64,000 nucleotides of DNA, taken from Citrobacter arsenatis. GTDB lineage: Bacteria; Pseudomonadota; Gammaproteobacteria; Enterobacterales; Enterobacteriaceae. Both the position numbers and the translations under genes were made by a program. Every line of letters starts with the position of its first letter. Position 1 is the stretch's first letter. Below the pieces are notes generated by a model. That model had not been told where the DNA came from. It searched no databases and saw nothing but the letters and a program-made list of their open reading frames with translations. The DNA lies in NCBI RefSeq assembly GCF_004353845.1, contig NZ_CP037864.1, positions 1,488,001-1,552,000 of the forward strand, given 5' to 3'. This document shows positions 17,273 through 25,958 of the stretch, piece after piece.

Positions 17273-18883
17273 ATGAGTATTCCTTTCACCCGCTGGCCGG
17301 AAGATTTTGCCCGCCGCTATCGTGAAAAAGGTTACTGGCAGGATTTGCCGCTGACCGACATTTTGACCCGTCACGCCGACAGCGACCATACGGCGGTAAT
17401 TGATGGTGAACGTCATCTGAGCTATCGCCAACTGAATCAGACCGCTGACAATCTCGCCTGCAGTCTGCGTCGTCAGGGAATCAAACCTGGCGAAACCGCG
17501 CTGGTGCAACTGGGCAATGTGGCTGAGTTGTATATCACCTTCTTTGCGCTGCTCAAGCTGGGCGTTGCCCCGGTGCTGGCGCTATTCAGCCATCAGCGTA
17601 ATGAGCTTAACGCCTATGCCAAACAGATTGAACCGGCGCTGTTGATTGCCGATCGCCAACATGCGCTGTTTAGCGGGGACGATTTTCTTAACGCTTTTGT
17701 GGCTGAACACAATTCAGTGCGCGTGGTGCAACTGCGTAATGATGAAAGTGAACACAATCTACAAACGGCGATAAGCCAACCTGCGACTGATTTTACCGCC
17801 ACGCCGTCGCCCGCTGATGAGGTGGCGTACTTCCAGCTTTCCGGCGGGACGACCGGGACGCCAAAGCTCATCCCTCGCACCCATAACGATTACTACTACA
17901 GCGTGCGCCGCAGCAATGAGATTTGCCGCTTCACCGGGGAAACACGTTATCTGTGCGCGATCCCGGCGGCGCATAACTACGCCATGAGTTCGCCTGGGGC
18001 GCTGGGCGTATTCCTGGCCGGCGGTACCGTGGTGCTGGCGGCTGACCCGAGCGCCACTCTGTGTTTCCCGCTGATAGAACAGCATCAGGTGAACGTCACG
18101 GCGCTGGTGCCGCCTGCTGTGAGCCTGTGGCTGCAGGCTATTGCTGAGTGGGGAAGCAAGGGCCAGTTGGCTTCGCTGACGCTGCTACAGGTCGGTGGGG
18201 CGCGACTTTCTGCCTCGCTTGCGGCGCGTATTCCGGCGGAGATTGGCTGTCAGTTGCAGCAGGTCTTCGGCATGGCGGAAGGGCTGGTGAACTACACCCG
18301 TCTGGATGATAGCCCTGAGCGCATCATCAATACCCAGGGCCGCCCGATGTGTCCCGATGATGAAGTCTGGGTGGCAGACGCTGACGGTAACCCTTTGGCG
18401 CAGGGAGTGACCGGACGCCTGATGACGCGTGGCCCGTACACCTTCCGCGGCTACTTCAAAAGTCCAGAGCACAATGCCAGCGCCTTTGACGCCAACGGTT
18501 TTTACTGTTCCGGCGATCTGATCTCCATCGATCCGGATGGTTACATCACCGTTCAGGGACGCGAAAAAGATCAGATCAACCGCGGTGGGGAGAAGATCGC
18601 CGCTGAAGAGATTGAAAACCTGCTGCTGCGCCACCCCATGGTGATCCATGCTGCGCTGGTCAGTATGGATGATGAACTGATGGGCGAGAAAAGCTGTGCC
18701 TGGCTGGTGGTGAAAGAGCCGCTACGCGCGGTGCAGGTGCGTCGTTTCCTGCGCGATCAGGGCGTGGCGGAATTCAAATTACCTGACCGCGTGGAGTGCG
18801 TTGAGTCATTACCACTGACCCCGGTTGGGAAAGTGGATAAAAAACAATTACGTCAGTGGCTGGCATCACGTTCACTGGCCTGA
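17273..18883 (+). CDS. entE: 2,3-dihydroxybenzoate-AMP ligase EntE
   Basis: EntE adenylates 2,3-dihydroxybenzoate and loads it onto the carrier domain of EntB. The 536-residue protein is a stand-alone adenylation domain with the P-loop LSGGTTGTPK (189-198), the core motif YCSGDLISIDPDGYI, the hinge GREKDQINRGGEKI, and the catalytic C-terminal lysine in PVGKVDKKQL. AAGGAG just before the ATG at 17273 supports the start. Upstream lies the palindromic element, which could affect how much transcript from entC reaches this gene. Confidence 0.98.
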   Translation: MSIPFTRWPEDFARRYREKGYWQDLPLTDILTRHADSDHTAVIDGERHLSYRQLNQTADNLACSLRRQGIKPGETALVQLGNVAELYITFFALLKLGVAPVLALFSHQRNELNAYAKQIEPALLIADRQHALFSGDDFLNAFVAEHNSVRVVQLRNDESEHNLQTAISQPATDFTATPSPADEVAYFQLSGGTTGTPKLIPRTHNDYYYSVRRSNEICRFTGETRYLCAIPAAHNYAMSSPGALGVFLAGGTVVLAADPSATLCFPLIEQHQVNVTALVPPAVSLWLQAIAEWGSKGQLASLTLLQVGGARLSASLAARIPAEIGCQLQQVFGMAEGLVNYTRLDDSPERIINTQGRPMCPDDEVWVADADGNPLAQGVTGRLMTRGPYTFRGYFKSPEHNASAFDANGFYCSGDLISIDPDGYITVQGREKDQINRGGEKIAAEEIENLLLRHPMVIHAALVSMDDELMGEKSCAWLVVKEPLRAVQVRRFLRDQGVAEFKLPDRVECVESLPLTPVGKVDKKQLRQWLASRSLA

Positions 18884-18896
18884 AGGAGAAAAAGAG

Positions 18897-19754
18897 ATGG
18901 CAATTCCTAAACTGCAGGCTTATGCGTTACCAACGGCGCTTGATGTTCCGGTGAACAAGGTCGACTGGGCGTTTGACCCTGAACGCGCCGCGCTGCTGAT
19001 CCACGACATGCAGGATTATTTTATCGGCTTTTGGGGTGATAACTGCCCGATGATGGAGCAGGTCGTCGCCAACATCGCCGCACTGCGTCAGTACTGTAAA
19101 GCGCATAATATTCCGGTGTATTACACCGCCCAGCCGAAAGAACAGAGCGATGAAGACCGCGCTCTGCTCAATGATATGTGGGGACCGGGCCTGACGCGTT
19201 CGCCGGAACAGCAAAAAATCGTTGAGGCGTTGGCCCCGGATGAAGCAGATACCATTCTGGTGAAATGGCGTTACAGCGCATTTCATCGTTCCCCGCTGGA
19301 ACAGATGCTTAAAGAGACCGGACGTAATCAACTGATCATCACCGGCGTGTATGCGCATATTGGCTGTATGACCACCGCAACGGACGCTTTCATGCGTGAT
19401 ATCAAACCGTTTATGGTTGCCGATGCGCTGGCGGACTTTAGCCGTGACGAACACCTGATGTCGCTGAAATACGTGGCGGGACGCTCCGGGCGCGTGGTGA
19501 TGACGCAGGAATTATTACCGACACCGGTTCCGGCCAGTAAAGATGCGTTGCGCAGCGTTATTCTGCCGCTGCTGGATGAGTCCGAAGAGCCGATGGATGA
19601 CGAAAACCTGATCGACTACGGGCTGGACTCCGTGCGCATGATGGCGTTGGCGGCGCGCTGGCGTAAAGTTCATGGCGACATTGATTTCGTGATGCTGGCG
19701 AAAAACCCGACCATTGATGCCTGGTGGGCGCTGCTCTCCCGCGAGGTGAAGTAA
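18897..19754 (+). CDS. entB: Isochorismatase / aryl carrier protein EntB
   Basis: A bifunctional 285-residue protein. The N-terminal isochorismatase domain makes 2,3-dihydro-2,3-dihydroxybenzoate, and the C-terminal aryl carrier domain holds the dihydroxybenzoyl group for EntF. Visible are LLIHDMQDYFIGFW, VKWRYSAFHRS and GVYAHIGCMTTATDAF in the first domain, and DYGLDSVRMM with phosphopantetheine site S245 in the second. The start is the ATG at 18897 after AAGGAG; the frame is open further upstream inside entE, but that extension is not part of the family. The stop overlaps the entA start by one base (TAATG). Confidence 0.98.
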   Translation: MAIPKLQAYALPTALDVPVNKVDWAFDPERAALLIHDMQDYFIGFWGDNCPMMEQVVANIAALRQYCKAHNIPVYYTAQPKEQSDEDRALLNDMWGPGLTRSPEQQKIVEALAPDEADTILVKWRYSAFHRSPLEQMLKETGRNQLIITGVYAHIGCMTTATDAFMRDIKPFMVADALADFSRDEHLMSLKYVAGRSGRVVMTQELLPTPVPASKDALRSVILPLLDESEEPMDDENLIDYGLDSVRMMALAARWRKVHGDIDFVMLAKNPTIDAWWALLSREVK

Positions 19755-20509
19755 TGGTCGGATTTGATTTTACAGGGAAAACCGTCTGGGTAACCGGGGC
19801 GGGAAAAGGGATTGGCTACACCACGGCGCTGGCGTTTGCGAATGCTGGGGCTGAGGTGACAGGATTCGATCGTGAATTTCCTCAGGATAACTACCCGTTT
19901 GCGACCGAAGTGCTGGATGTGGCGAATGCCGGACAGGTGGCTGAGGTGTGCCAGCGCGTCCTTCAAGCGCGCGAGCGGCTGGATGTGTTGGTCAATGCCG
20001 CAGGCATTTTGCGTATGGGGGCCACAGATGCGCTGAGCGTTGAGGAGTGGCAGCAGACGTTTGCGGTTAACGTGGGGGGGGCGTTCAATCTGTTTCAGCA
20101 GACGATGGCGCAATTTCGTCGCCAGCAGGGCGGGGCGATCGTGACCGTCGCGTCGGACGCGGCGCACACGCCGCGCATCGGCATGAGCGCTTATGGGGCG
20201 TCAAAAGCCGCGCTGAAAAGCCTGGCGCTGACCGTTGGGCTTGAACTGGCAGGCAGCGGTGTGCGCTGTAACGTGGTGTCGCCTGGCTCGACCGACACCG
20301 ACATGCAGCGTACGTTGTGGGTCAGCGATGATGCGGAACAGCAGCGCATTCGTGGGTTTGGTGAGCAGTTTAAGCTCGGTATTCCGCTGGGGAAAATCGC
20401 CCGTCCGCAGGAAATCACCAACACCATTTTATTCCTTGCCTCCGATCTGGCGAGCCACATTACGCTGCAGGATATCGTGGTGGACGGCGGCTCTACGCTG
20501 GGGGCATGA
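19754..20509 (+). CDS. entA: 2,3-dihydro-2,3-dihydroxybenzoate dehydrogenase EntA
   Basis: EntA oxidises dihydro-dihydroxybenzoate to 2,3-dihydroxybenzoate with NAD. The 251-residue short-chain dehydrogenase has the cofactor motif TGAGKGIG (14-21), NAAG, and the catalytic triad S134, Y147, K151 (YGASK). It ends in the typical VDGGSTLGA. The ATG at 19754 overlaps the entB stop (TAATG), while an upstream GTG at 19724 lies inside entB and is rejected. It is a few residues longer at the N-terminus than E. coli EntA. Its stop overlaps a possible start of entH. Confidence 0.97.
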   Translation: MVGFDFTGKTVWVTGAGKGIGYTTALAFANAGAEVTGFDREFPQDNYPFATEVLDVANAGQVAEVCQRVLQARERLDVLVNAAGILRMGATDALSVEEWQQTFAVNVGGAFNLFQQTMAQFRRQQGGAIVTVASDAAHTPRIGMSAYGASKAALKSLALTVGLELAGSGVRCNVVSPGSTDTDMQRTLWVSDDAEQQRIRGFGEQFKLGIPLGKIARPQEITNTILFLASDLASHITLQDIVVDGGSTLGA

Positions 20510-20511
20510 CG

Positions 20512-20925
20512 ATGATCTGGAAACGTCATTTAACGCTGGATGAACTGAATGCCACCAGTCAGAACACGATGGTGGCGCATCTGGGCATGGTTTATACCCG
20601 ACTGGGTGATGATGTGCTGGAAGCTGAAATGCCTGTAGATAACCGTACGCATCAGCCGTTTGGCCTGCTGCATGGCGGCGCGTCGGCGGCGCTGGCGGAA
20701 ACGTTGGGTTCGATGGCGGGTTATCTGATGACCCGCGACGGGCAGTGCGTGGTGGGGACGGAGCTGAACGCCACGCACCATCGGGCGGTTGCGCAGGGCA
20801 AAGTGCGCGGCGTTTGTCAGCCGCTGCACCTCGGGCGTCAAAATCAAAGCTGGGAAATCGTCATCTTTGATGAGCAGGGACGACGCTGTTGCACCTGCCG
20901 TTTAGGCACTGCGGTGATGGGGTGA
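20512..20925 (+). CDS. entH: Enterobactin proofreading thioesterase EntH
   Basis: EntH (YbdB) is a hotdog-fold thioesterase that removes wrongly loaded aryl groups from the EntB carrier domain. The sequence PFGLLHGGASAALAETLGSM holds the family's active-site region. I use the ATG at 20512 (MIWKRHLTLDEL, 137 residues), equal to the E. coli protein. An ATG two codons earlier (20506) overlaps the entA stop and is equally possible; coupling holds either way. It is the last gene of entCEBAH. I see no strong terminator before cstA. Confidence 0.96.
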   Translation: MIWKRHLTLDELNATSQNTMVAHLGMVYTRLGDDVLEAEMPVDNRTHQPFGLLHGGASAALAETLGSMAGYLMTRDGQCVVGTELNATHHRAVAQGKVRGVCQPLHLGRQNQSWEIVIFDEQGRRCCTCRLGTAVMG

Positions 20926-20972
20926 GGTCACCCGGCAAAGTAAAATGAAATTGCAGGGTTAACAGGTAAATG

Positions 20973-20990
20973 AAGTGATCTAGTTAACAA
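20973..20990 (+). promoter_or_regulatory. Candidate CRP site upstream of cstA
   Basis: AAGTGATCTAGTTAACAA resembles the CRP palindrome, with a good left half (GTGATCTAG) and a degenerate right half. It lies about 120 bp upstream of the cstA start. In E. coli cstA is known to be activated by cAMP-CRP under carbon starvation, which fits this position. Confidence 0.55.
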
Positions 20991-21108
20991 TGCAATGTAA
21001 ATACTCAGTGATACTTCGGGTTTGCATGGTTGTCAGGTTGTTAAATTCAGAAAAGATGTTATAGAAACAAAATGTAACATCTCTCTGACAGGATAACGGA
21101 TAACCAAT

Positions 21109-23214
21109 ATGAATAAATCAGGGAAGTACCTCGTCTGGACAGTGCTCTCCGTTATGGGAGCATTTTCCCTCGGTTATATCGCATTAAACCGTGGTGAACA
21201 GATTAACGCCTTGTGGATAGTCGTGGCGTCGGTCTGTGTCTACCTTATCGCTTACCGTTTCTACGGCCTGTACATCGCGAAAAATGTACTGGCGCTGGAC
21301 CCGACGCGTATGACGCCAGCCGTGCGTCATAACGATGGTCTGGATTATGTTCCCACTGATAAAAAAGTGCTGTTTGGTCACCATTTTGCGGCGATTGCCG
21401 GCGCTGGCCCGTTAGTTGGACCGGTACTGGCAGCGCAAATGGGCTATCTGCCGGGGATGATCTGGCTGCTCGCCGGGGTCGTGCTGGCAGGGGCGGTGCA
21501 GGACTTCATGGTGCTGTTTGTTTCTACCCGTCGCGATGGTCGTTCCCTTGGCGAACTGGTGAAAGAAGAGATGGGCCCAACGGCGGGCGTCATTGCGCTG
21601 GTGGCCTGTTTTATGATCATGGTGATTATCCTCGCGGTACTGGCGATGATCGTCGTGAAAGCGCTGACCCACAGCCCGTGGGGAACCTACACCGTCGCAT
21701 TTACCATCCCGCTGGCGATCTTCATGGGGATTTACCTGCGTTATCTGCGTCCTGGCCGCATTGGTGAAGTGTCGGTCATCGGTCTGGTGTTCCTGGTGTT
21801 CGCCATTATTTCCGGCGGCTGGGTCGCTGAAAGCCCGACCTGGGCACCGTACTTTGACTTTACCGGCGTGCAGTTGACGTGGATGCTGGTGGGCTACGGC
21901 TTTGTAGCTGCCGTGCTGCCGGTGTGGCTGCTGCTGGCGCCGCGTGATTATCTCTCTACTTTCCTGAAAATCGGCACCATTGTCGGTTTGGCGGTAGGGA
22001 TTCTGATCATGCGTCCGACGCTGACCATGCCTGCGTTGACCAAGTTTGTTGATGGTACTGGCCCGGTATGGAGCGGTAACCTGTTCCCGTTCCTGTTTAT
22101 TACCATCGCCTGCGGTGCGGTATCGGGCTTCCATGCGCTGATCGCTTCCGGTACCACGCCGAAGATGTTGGCGAATGAAGGGCAGGCCTGCTTTATCGGC
22201 TACGGCGGGATGCTGATGGAATCCTTTGTCGCCATTATGGCGCTGGTGGCTGCTTGTGTTATCGACCCGGGCGTGTACTTTGCGATGAACAGCCCAATGG
22301 CGGTACTGGCTCCGGCAGGGACTACCGATGTGGTTGCATCAGCGGCACAGGTAGTGAGTAGCTGGGGCTTTGTTATCACGCCTGATACGCTGCATCAGAT
22401 TGCGAATGATGTCGGTGAACAATCCATTATCTCCCGCGCAGGTGGTGCACCGACGCTGGCTGTAGGGATGGCGTACATTCTGCACGGTGCGCTTGGCGGT
22501 ATGATGGATGTGGCGTTCTGGTATCACTTCGCCATTCTGTTTGAAGCGCTGTTTATTCTGACGGCGGTAGATGCCGGTACACGCGCTGCGCGCTTTATGT
22601 TGCAGGACCTGCTGGGCGTGGTGTCTCCGAGCCTGAAACGTACCGATTCGCTGCCTGCAAACCTGCTGGCGACGGCGCTGTGCGTGCTGGCCTGGGGTTA
22701 CTTCTTGCACCAGGGCGTGGTGGATCCACTGGGCGGTATCAATACCCTGTGGCCGCTGTTTGGTATCGCTAACCAGATGCTGGCCGGTATGGCGTTGATG
22801 CTCTGTGCGGTGGTGCTGTTTAAGATGAAACGTCAGCGCTATGCGTGGGTGGCGCTGGTGCCAACGGCCTGGCTGCTGATTTGTACCCTGACCGCCGGCT
22901 GGCAGAAAGCGTTTAGCCCGGATGCCAAAATTGGCTTCCTGGCTATCGCCAACAAGTTCCAGGCGATGATCGACAGCGGTAATATTCCGGCACAGTACAC
23001 CCAGTCGCAGCTGACGCAGTTGGTGTTTAACAACCGTCTTGATGCGGGTCTTACCATCTTCTTCATGGTGGTCGTTGTGGTGCTGGGTCTGTTCTCCATC
23101 AAAACTGCGCTGGCAGCACTGAAAGAGGACAAACCGACGTCGAAAGAAACGCCGTACGAACCGATGCCTGAGAATGTCGAAGAGATCGTGGCGCAGGCGA
23201 AAGGCGCGCACTAA
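21109..23214 (+). CDS. cstA: Carbon starvation protein CstA, pyruvate/peptide transporter
   Basis: A 701-residue inner-membrane protein with around sixteen or more hydrophobic segments. CstA is induced by carbon starvation; in E. coli it has been linked to peptide use and later to pyruvate uptake. The conserved N-terminal core includes HHFAAIAGAGPLVGPVLAAQ, typical of the CstA family. GGATAACGGATAACC precedes the ATG at 21109. It is followed by ybdD after a stable hairpin. Long open frames on the opposite strand here are coding shadows. Confidence 0.96.
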   Translation: MNKSGKYLVWTVLSVMGAFSLGYIALNRGEQINALWIVVASVCVYLIAYRFYGLYIAKNVLALDPTRMTPAVRHNDGLDYVPTDKKVLFGHHFAAIAGAGPLVGPVLAAQMGYLPGMIWLLAGVVLAGAVQDFMVLFVSTRRDGRSLGELVKEEMGPTAGVIALVACFMIMVIILAVLAMIVVKALTHSPWGTYTVAFTIPLAIFMGIYLRYLRPGRIGEVSVIGLVFLVFAIISGGWVAESPTWAPYFDFTGVQLTWMLVGYGFVAAVLPVWLLLAPRDYLSTFLKIGTIVGLAVGILIMRPTLTMPALTKFVDGTGPVWSGNLFPFLFITIACGAVSGFHALIASGTTPKMLANEGQACFIGYGGMLMESFVAIMALVAACVIDPGVYFAMNSPMAVLAPAGTTDVVASAAQVVSSWGFVITPDTLHQIANDVGEQSIISRAGGAPTLAVGMAYILHGALGGMMDVAFWYHFAILFEALFILTAVDAGTRAARFMLQDLLGVVSPSLKRTDSLPANLLATALCVLAWGYFLHQGVVDPLGGINTLWPLFGIANQMLAGMALMLCAVVLFKMKRQRYAWVALVPTAWLLICTLTAGWQKAFSPDAKIGFLAIANKFQAMIDSGNIPAQYTQSQLTQLVFNNRLDAGLTIFFMVVVVVLGLFSIKTALAALKEDKPTSKETPYEPMPENVEEIVAQAKGAH

Positions 23215-23232
23215 TATTCTCTTAACCAACTA

Positions 23233-23255
23233 GCCCTCTCCGCTGCGGAGAGGGC
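23233..23255 (+). terminator. cstA-ybdD intergenic hairpin
   Basis: A perfect 10-bp stem (GCCCTCTCCG / CGGAGAGGGC) with a 3-nt loop lies between cstA and ybdD. Only a short T run (GTTTGT) follows, so it is probably a partial terminator or 3'-end-protecting hairpin that lowers ybdD expression relative to cstA. Confidence 0.6.
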
Positions 23256-23277
23256 GTTTGTACGACAGGGAAACACT

Positions 23278-23475
23278 ATGTTCGAAACGCTCGCCAAAGC
23301 CGGGAAGTATTTAGGTCAAACCGCCCGATTAATGATAGGTGTGCCGGATTACGACAACTATGTTGAACATATGCGTGTAACGCATCCGGACCAGACGCCA
23401 ATGACCTATGAAGAATTTTTCCGCGAGCGCCAGGATGCGCGCTATGGGGGGAAAGGCGGCGCGAAGTGCTGTTAA
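23278..23475 (+). CDS. ybdD: YbdD, small CstA-associated protein
   Basis: A 65-residue YbdD/YjiX-family protein (DUF466) with the conserved core GVPDYDNYVEHMRVTHPD and a C-terminal FFRERQDARYGGK segment ending in CC. It is not hydrophobic, so it is likely cytoplasmic. Genes of this family nearly always follow a CstA-type transporter gene, as here, which suggests a role in transporter function or regulation; the mechanism cannot be read from sequence. It starts 63 bp after the cstA stop. Confidence 0.92.
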   Translation: MFETLAKAGKYLGQTARLMIGVPDYDNYVEHMRVTHPDQTPMTYEEFFRERQDARYGGKGGAKCC

Positions 23476-23480
23476 TTTTT

Positions 23481-23567
23481 TGCCGGATGCGCTGACGCTT
23501 ATCCGGCCTACAACAATGCTTTGACTGACCGTAGGCCTGATAAGGTGAAGCTGCCATCAGGCATCCC
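23481..23567. repeat. Pair of REP elements (BIME-like) between ybdD and ybdH
   Basis: Two REP-type units occur in tandem: TGCCGGATGCGCTGACGC with TTATCCGGCCTAC (about 23481-23514), then CGTAGGCCTGATAAGG with GCCATCAGGCATCCC (about 23530-23567). They lie between the convergent ybdD and ybdH genes. The second unit is slightly diverged, with CCTGAT in place of CCGGAT. Confidence 0.85.
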
Positions 23568-23576
23568 ACACTATAA

Positions 23577-24665
23577 TCACACCGTAAATGATTCTACCTT
23601 TTCGAACGCTGCGCGCAGGGTCTGTGGCGTTAACGTTACCGGCAATGCGTGAATGGACTCCACCGGGCGCAGCGTGTGTGCGATCGCTTTATCGATTTCG
23701 GCGCGGTTATTGATGTCCACTTCCAGTTGCGCCAACCGGGTTGGCAGGTTGAAGCGCTGATAAGCGGTAATTAACTGCGCCAGCACATCATCTTGTCCCA
23801 ACAGCGCGCTCTGCACGAGGATGCCGTACGCCACTTTGGTACCATGTAAAAATCTCTCTGTTTGCGGGAGGACGGTCAGACCATTGTGTACCGAATGCGC
23901 GGCCGCCACGCGGGTGTAGCGCTCGCCCAGACCGCCGACCATGCCGCCTCCGGCAATAATCGCATCCACCACATCGCAAAACGTGCGGCTTAACGTGCCT
24001 CGTTTTTTGTCTGCCAGCGCCTGCTCGCTGCTTTCCAGCAGGACGTCGCGGATCGTCTGCGCAGCCTGGATACCCAGACGCACGGTAAGCGGCAGGGTTT
24101 CTGGTTGAGGTGCGAGCACAACGGCCTCGTACCATTTCGCCAATGTGTCACCGATCCCCGCCAGCAAGTATTCTTCAGGCGCATTGAGAACAATCTCGGG
24201 CTCGACCAGTACGAGGAAATTGGCGTCAGGGAATATTTCAAAATGCAGCGCCTGGCCTGCATCGTTATACCAGACGGAGAGCGGTGTCCAGGCGGCGCAG
24301 GTCGCCGCGATAGTAGGAATTCCGACAAACGGCAGACCCAGACGACGGGCCAGCGCTTTGGCCGTGTCGAGCAATGTTCCGCCACCCACGCCAATCACCA
24401 CGCTGCGATCCTCTCCCGACTCTTTTGCCAGTTGAGCAACATCGGCTTCGCTGCAATGTCCCGTAAACAGCAGGCGCTTAGCCTCGGCAAGATGAAAGAC
24501 CTCTGGCAGCCAGGGGCGGGCCGCATCGATGGCACGCTCACCATAAACCCAGACGGCGCGTGAGAGTTGGTCGGTTGTGAAAAAATCGTTGAGCCTTGAC
24601 AGGCTACCGGGATGCGAAAAATAGTTGGCCGGGCCGGTGACGACGCGAATCTCGGTATTACTCAT
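23577..24665 (-). CDS. ybdH: Hydroxycarboxylate dehydrogenase YbdH (HcxA)
   Basis: A 362-residue member of the iron-containing alcohol/glycerol dehydrogenase superfamily. E. coli HcxA reduces 2-oxo acids such as 2-oxobutanoate with NADPH. The nucleotide-binding segment GVGGGTLLDTAKALA and the metal-binding histidine regions VAAAHSVHNGL and FLHGTKVAYG are present. It diverges from ybdL across a region holding tandem MetJ boxes, so methionine availability likely controls it. 2-Oxobutanoate and 4-methylthio-2-oxobutanoate are both linked to methionine metabolism, which fits this pairing. Confidence 0.93.
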   Translation of the reverse strand: MSNTEIRVVTGPANYFSHPGSLSRLNDFFTTDQLSRAVWVYGERAIDAARPWLPEVFHLAEAKRLLFTGHCSEADVAQLAKESGEDRSVVIGVGGGTLLDTAKALARRLGLPFVGIPTIAATCAAWTPLSVWYNDAGQALHFEIFPDANFLVLVEPEIVLNAPEEYLLAGIGDTLAKWYEAVVLAPQPETLPLTVRLGIQAAQTIRDVLLESSEQALADKKRGTLSRTFCDVVDAIIAGGGMVGGLGERYTRVAAAHSVHNGLTVLPQTERFLHGTKVAYGILVQSALLGQDDVLAQLITAYQRFNLPTRLAQLEVDINNRAEIDKAIAHTLRPVESIHALPVTLTPQTLRAAFEKVESFTV

Positions 24666-24713
24666 GTTGTGTTGTCCTTTTGGCTGTCCTGTCCTGGCAG
24701 GTTATTTTTATAT

Positions 24714-24729
24714 AGACGTCTGAACGTCT
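24714..24729. promoter_or_regulatory. Tandem MetJ boxes between ybdH and ybdL
   Basis: A perfect met box AGACGTCT (24714-24721) is directly followed by GAACGTCT (7 of 8 matches). MetJ binds two or more adjacent 8-bp boxes cooperatively. A promoter towards ybdL can be proposed just downstream (TTGCCA at 24733, TATAGT at 24755, 16-bp spacer), which binding at the boxes would hinder. The site can serve both divergent genes. Confidence 0.85.
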
Positions 24730-24797
24730 TGATTGCCAAATACTAGCATCGTGTTATAGTGGCTTCAACCACAACATCACTCGCTGGGATAACAATA

Positions 24798-25958
24798 ATG
24801 AGTAATAACCCGCTGATTCCGCAAAGCAAACTGCCTAATCTGGGCACCACCATCTTCACGCAAATGAGCGCGCTGGCGCAGCAGCATCAGGCCATTAACC
24901 TCTCGCAGGGATTTCCGGATTTTGACGGTCCACTCTTTTTGCAAGAACGTCTGGCGTATCACGTCGCGCATGGTGCAAACCAGTATGCGCCGATGACGGG
25001 CGTGCAGTCGCTGCGTGAAGCCATTGCGGATAAAACCGCCGAGCTGTACGGCTATAAACCTGATGCGAATAGCGACGTGACCGTCACTGCGGGGGCCACA
25101 GAAGCATTGTACGCCGCAATTACGGCGCTGGTACGGCCTGGTGATGAAGTGATTTGTTTTGACCCGAGCTACGACAGCTATGCGCCCGCGATCGAATTAT
25201 CCGGCGGCGTGGTTAAACGTATCGCGCTGCAACCCCCATCTTTTCGCGTTGACTGGCAGGCGTTTGGCGCTTTACTCAGCGACCGTACCCGGCTGGTGAT
25301 CCTTAACACCCCGCATAATCCTTCGGCTACCGTGTGGCATCACGCCGATTTTGATGCCCTGTGGAGGGCGATTAAAGAACGCGATATTTTTGTCATCAGC
25401 GACGAAGTTTATGAACATATCTGCTTTACTGAACAGGGACACGCCAGCGTACTGGCGCATCCGCAGCTACGTGAACGCGCCGTTGCCGTTTCATCGTTTG
25501 GGAAGACCTACCATATGACCGGCTGGAAGGTTGGCTACTGCGTTGCGCCTGCCGCCATTAGCGCGGAATTGCGCAAGGTACATCAGTATCTGACATTTTC
25601 CGTCAACACACCGGCTCAACTGGCGTTGGCGGATATGCTGCGCGAGGACCCTGCGCACTACCGCGATCTGCCCGCGTTTTACCAGAAAAAGCGTGACGTA
25701 CTGGTGAATGCGCTGCGTGACAGCCGACTGGAAATTCTCCCGTGTGAAGGTACCTACTTTCTGCTGGTCGATTACAGCGCAGTTTCCACTCTTAACGACG
25801 TTGAGTTTTGCCAGTGGTTGACTGCTGAGGTGGGCGTTGCAGCGATTCCGCTATCGGTGTTCTGCGCCGATCCTTTCCCGCATAAGCTGATTCGCCTATG
25901 TTTTGCCAAGCAGGAATCGACGCTGATAGCGGCAGCCGCACGTCTGGTTTCGCTGTAG
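24798..25958 (+). CDS. ybdL: Methionine aminotransferase YbdL
   Basis: A 386-residue class I PLP-dependent aminotransferase. E. coli YbdL prefers methionine, with histidine and phenylalanine as lesser substrates. The N-terminal region INLSQGFPDFDGP and NQYAPMTGVQSLREAI are characteristic of the kynurenine/methionine aminotransferase branch. The internal aldimine lysine is K236 in SSFGKTYHMTGWKVGY. The start is the ATG at 24798; the frame is open upstream to 24759 but that stretch is leader sequence. Its TAG directly abuts the stop codon of the convergent ybdM. Confidence 0.95.
   Translation: MSNNPLIPQSKLPNLGTTIFTQMSALAQQHQAINLSQGFPDFDGPLFLQERLAYHVAHGANQYAPMTGVQSLREAIADKTAELYGYKPDANSDVTVTAGATEALYAAITALVRPGDEVICFDPSYDSYAPAIELSGGVVKRIALQPPSFRVDWQAFGALLSDRTRLVILNTPHNPSATVWHHADFDALWRAIKERDIFVISDEVYEHICFTEQGHASVLAHPQLRERAVAVSSFGKTYHMTGWKVGYCVAPAAISAELRKVHQYLTFSVNTPAQLALADMLREDPAHYRDLPAFYQKKRDVLVNALRDSRLEILPCEGTYFLLVDYSAVSTLNDVEFCQWLTAEVGVAAIPLSVFCADPFPHKLIRLCFAKQESTLIAAAARLVSL

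Noticed and set aside
21412..22134. Long minus-strand open frame opposite cstA
   Set aside because: It mirrors the codon pattern of cstA, is full of Arg/His/Gln, and has no ribosome-binding site or recognisable domain. It is a coding shadow.
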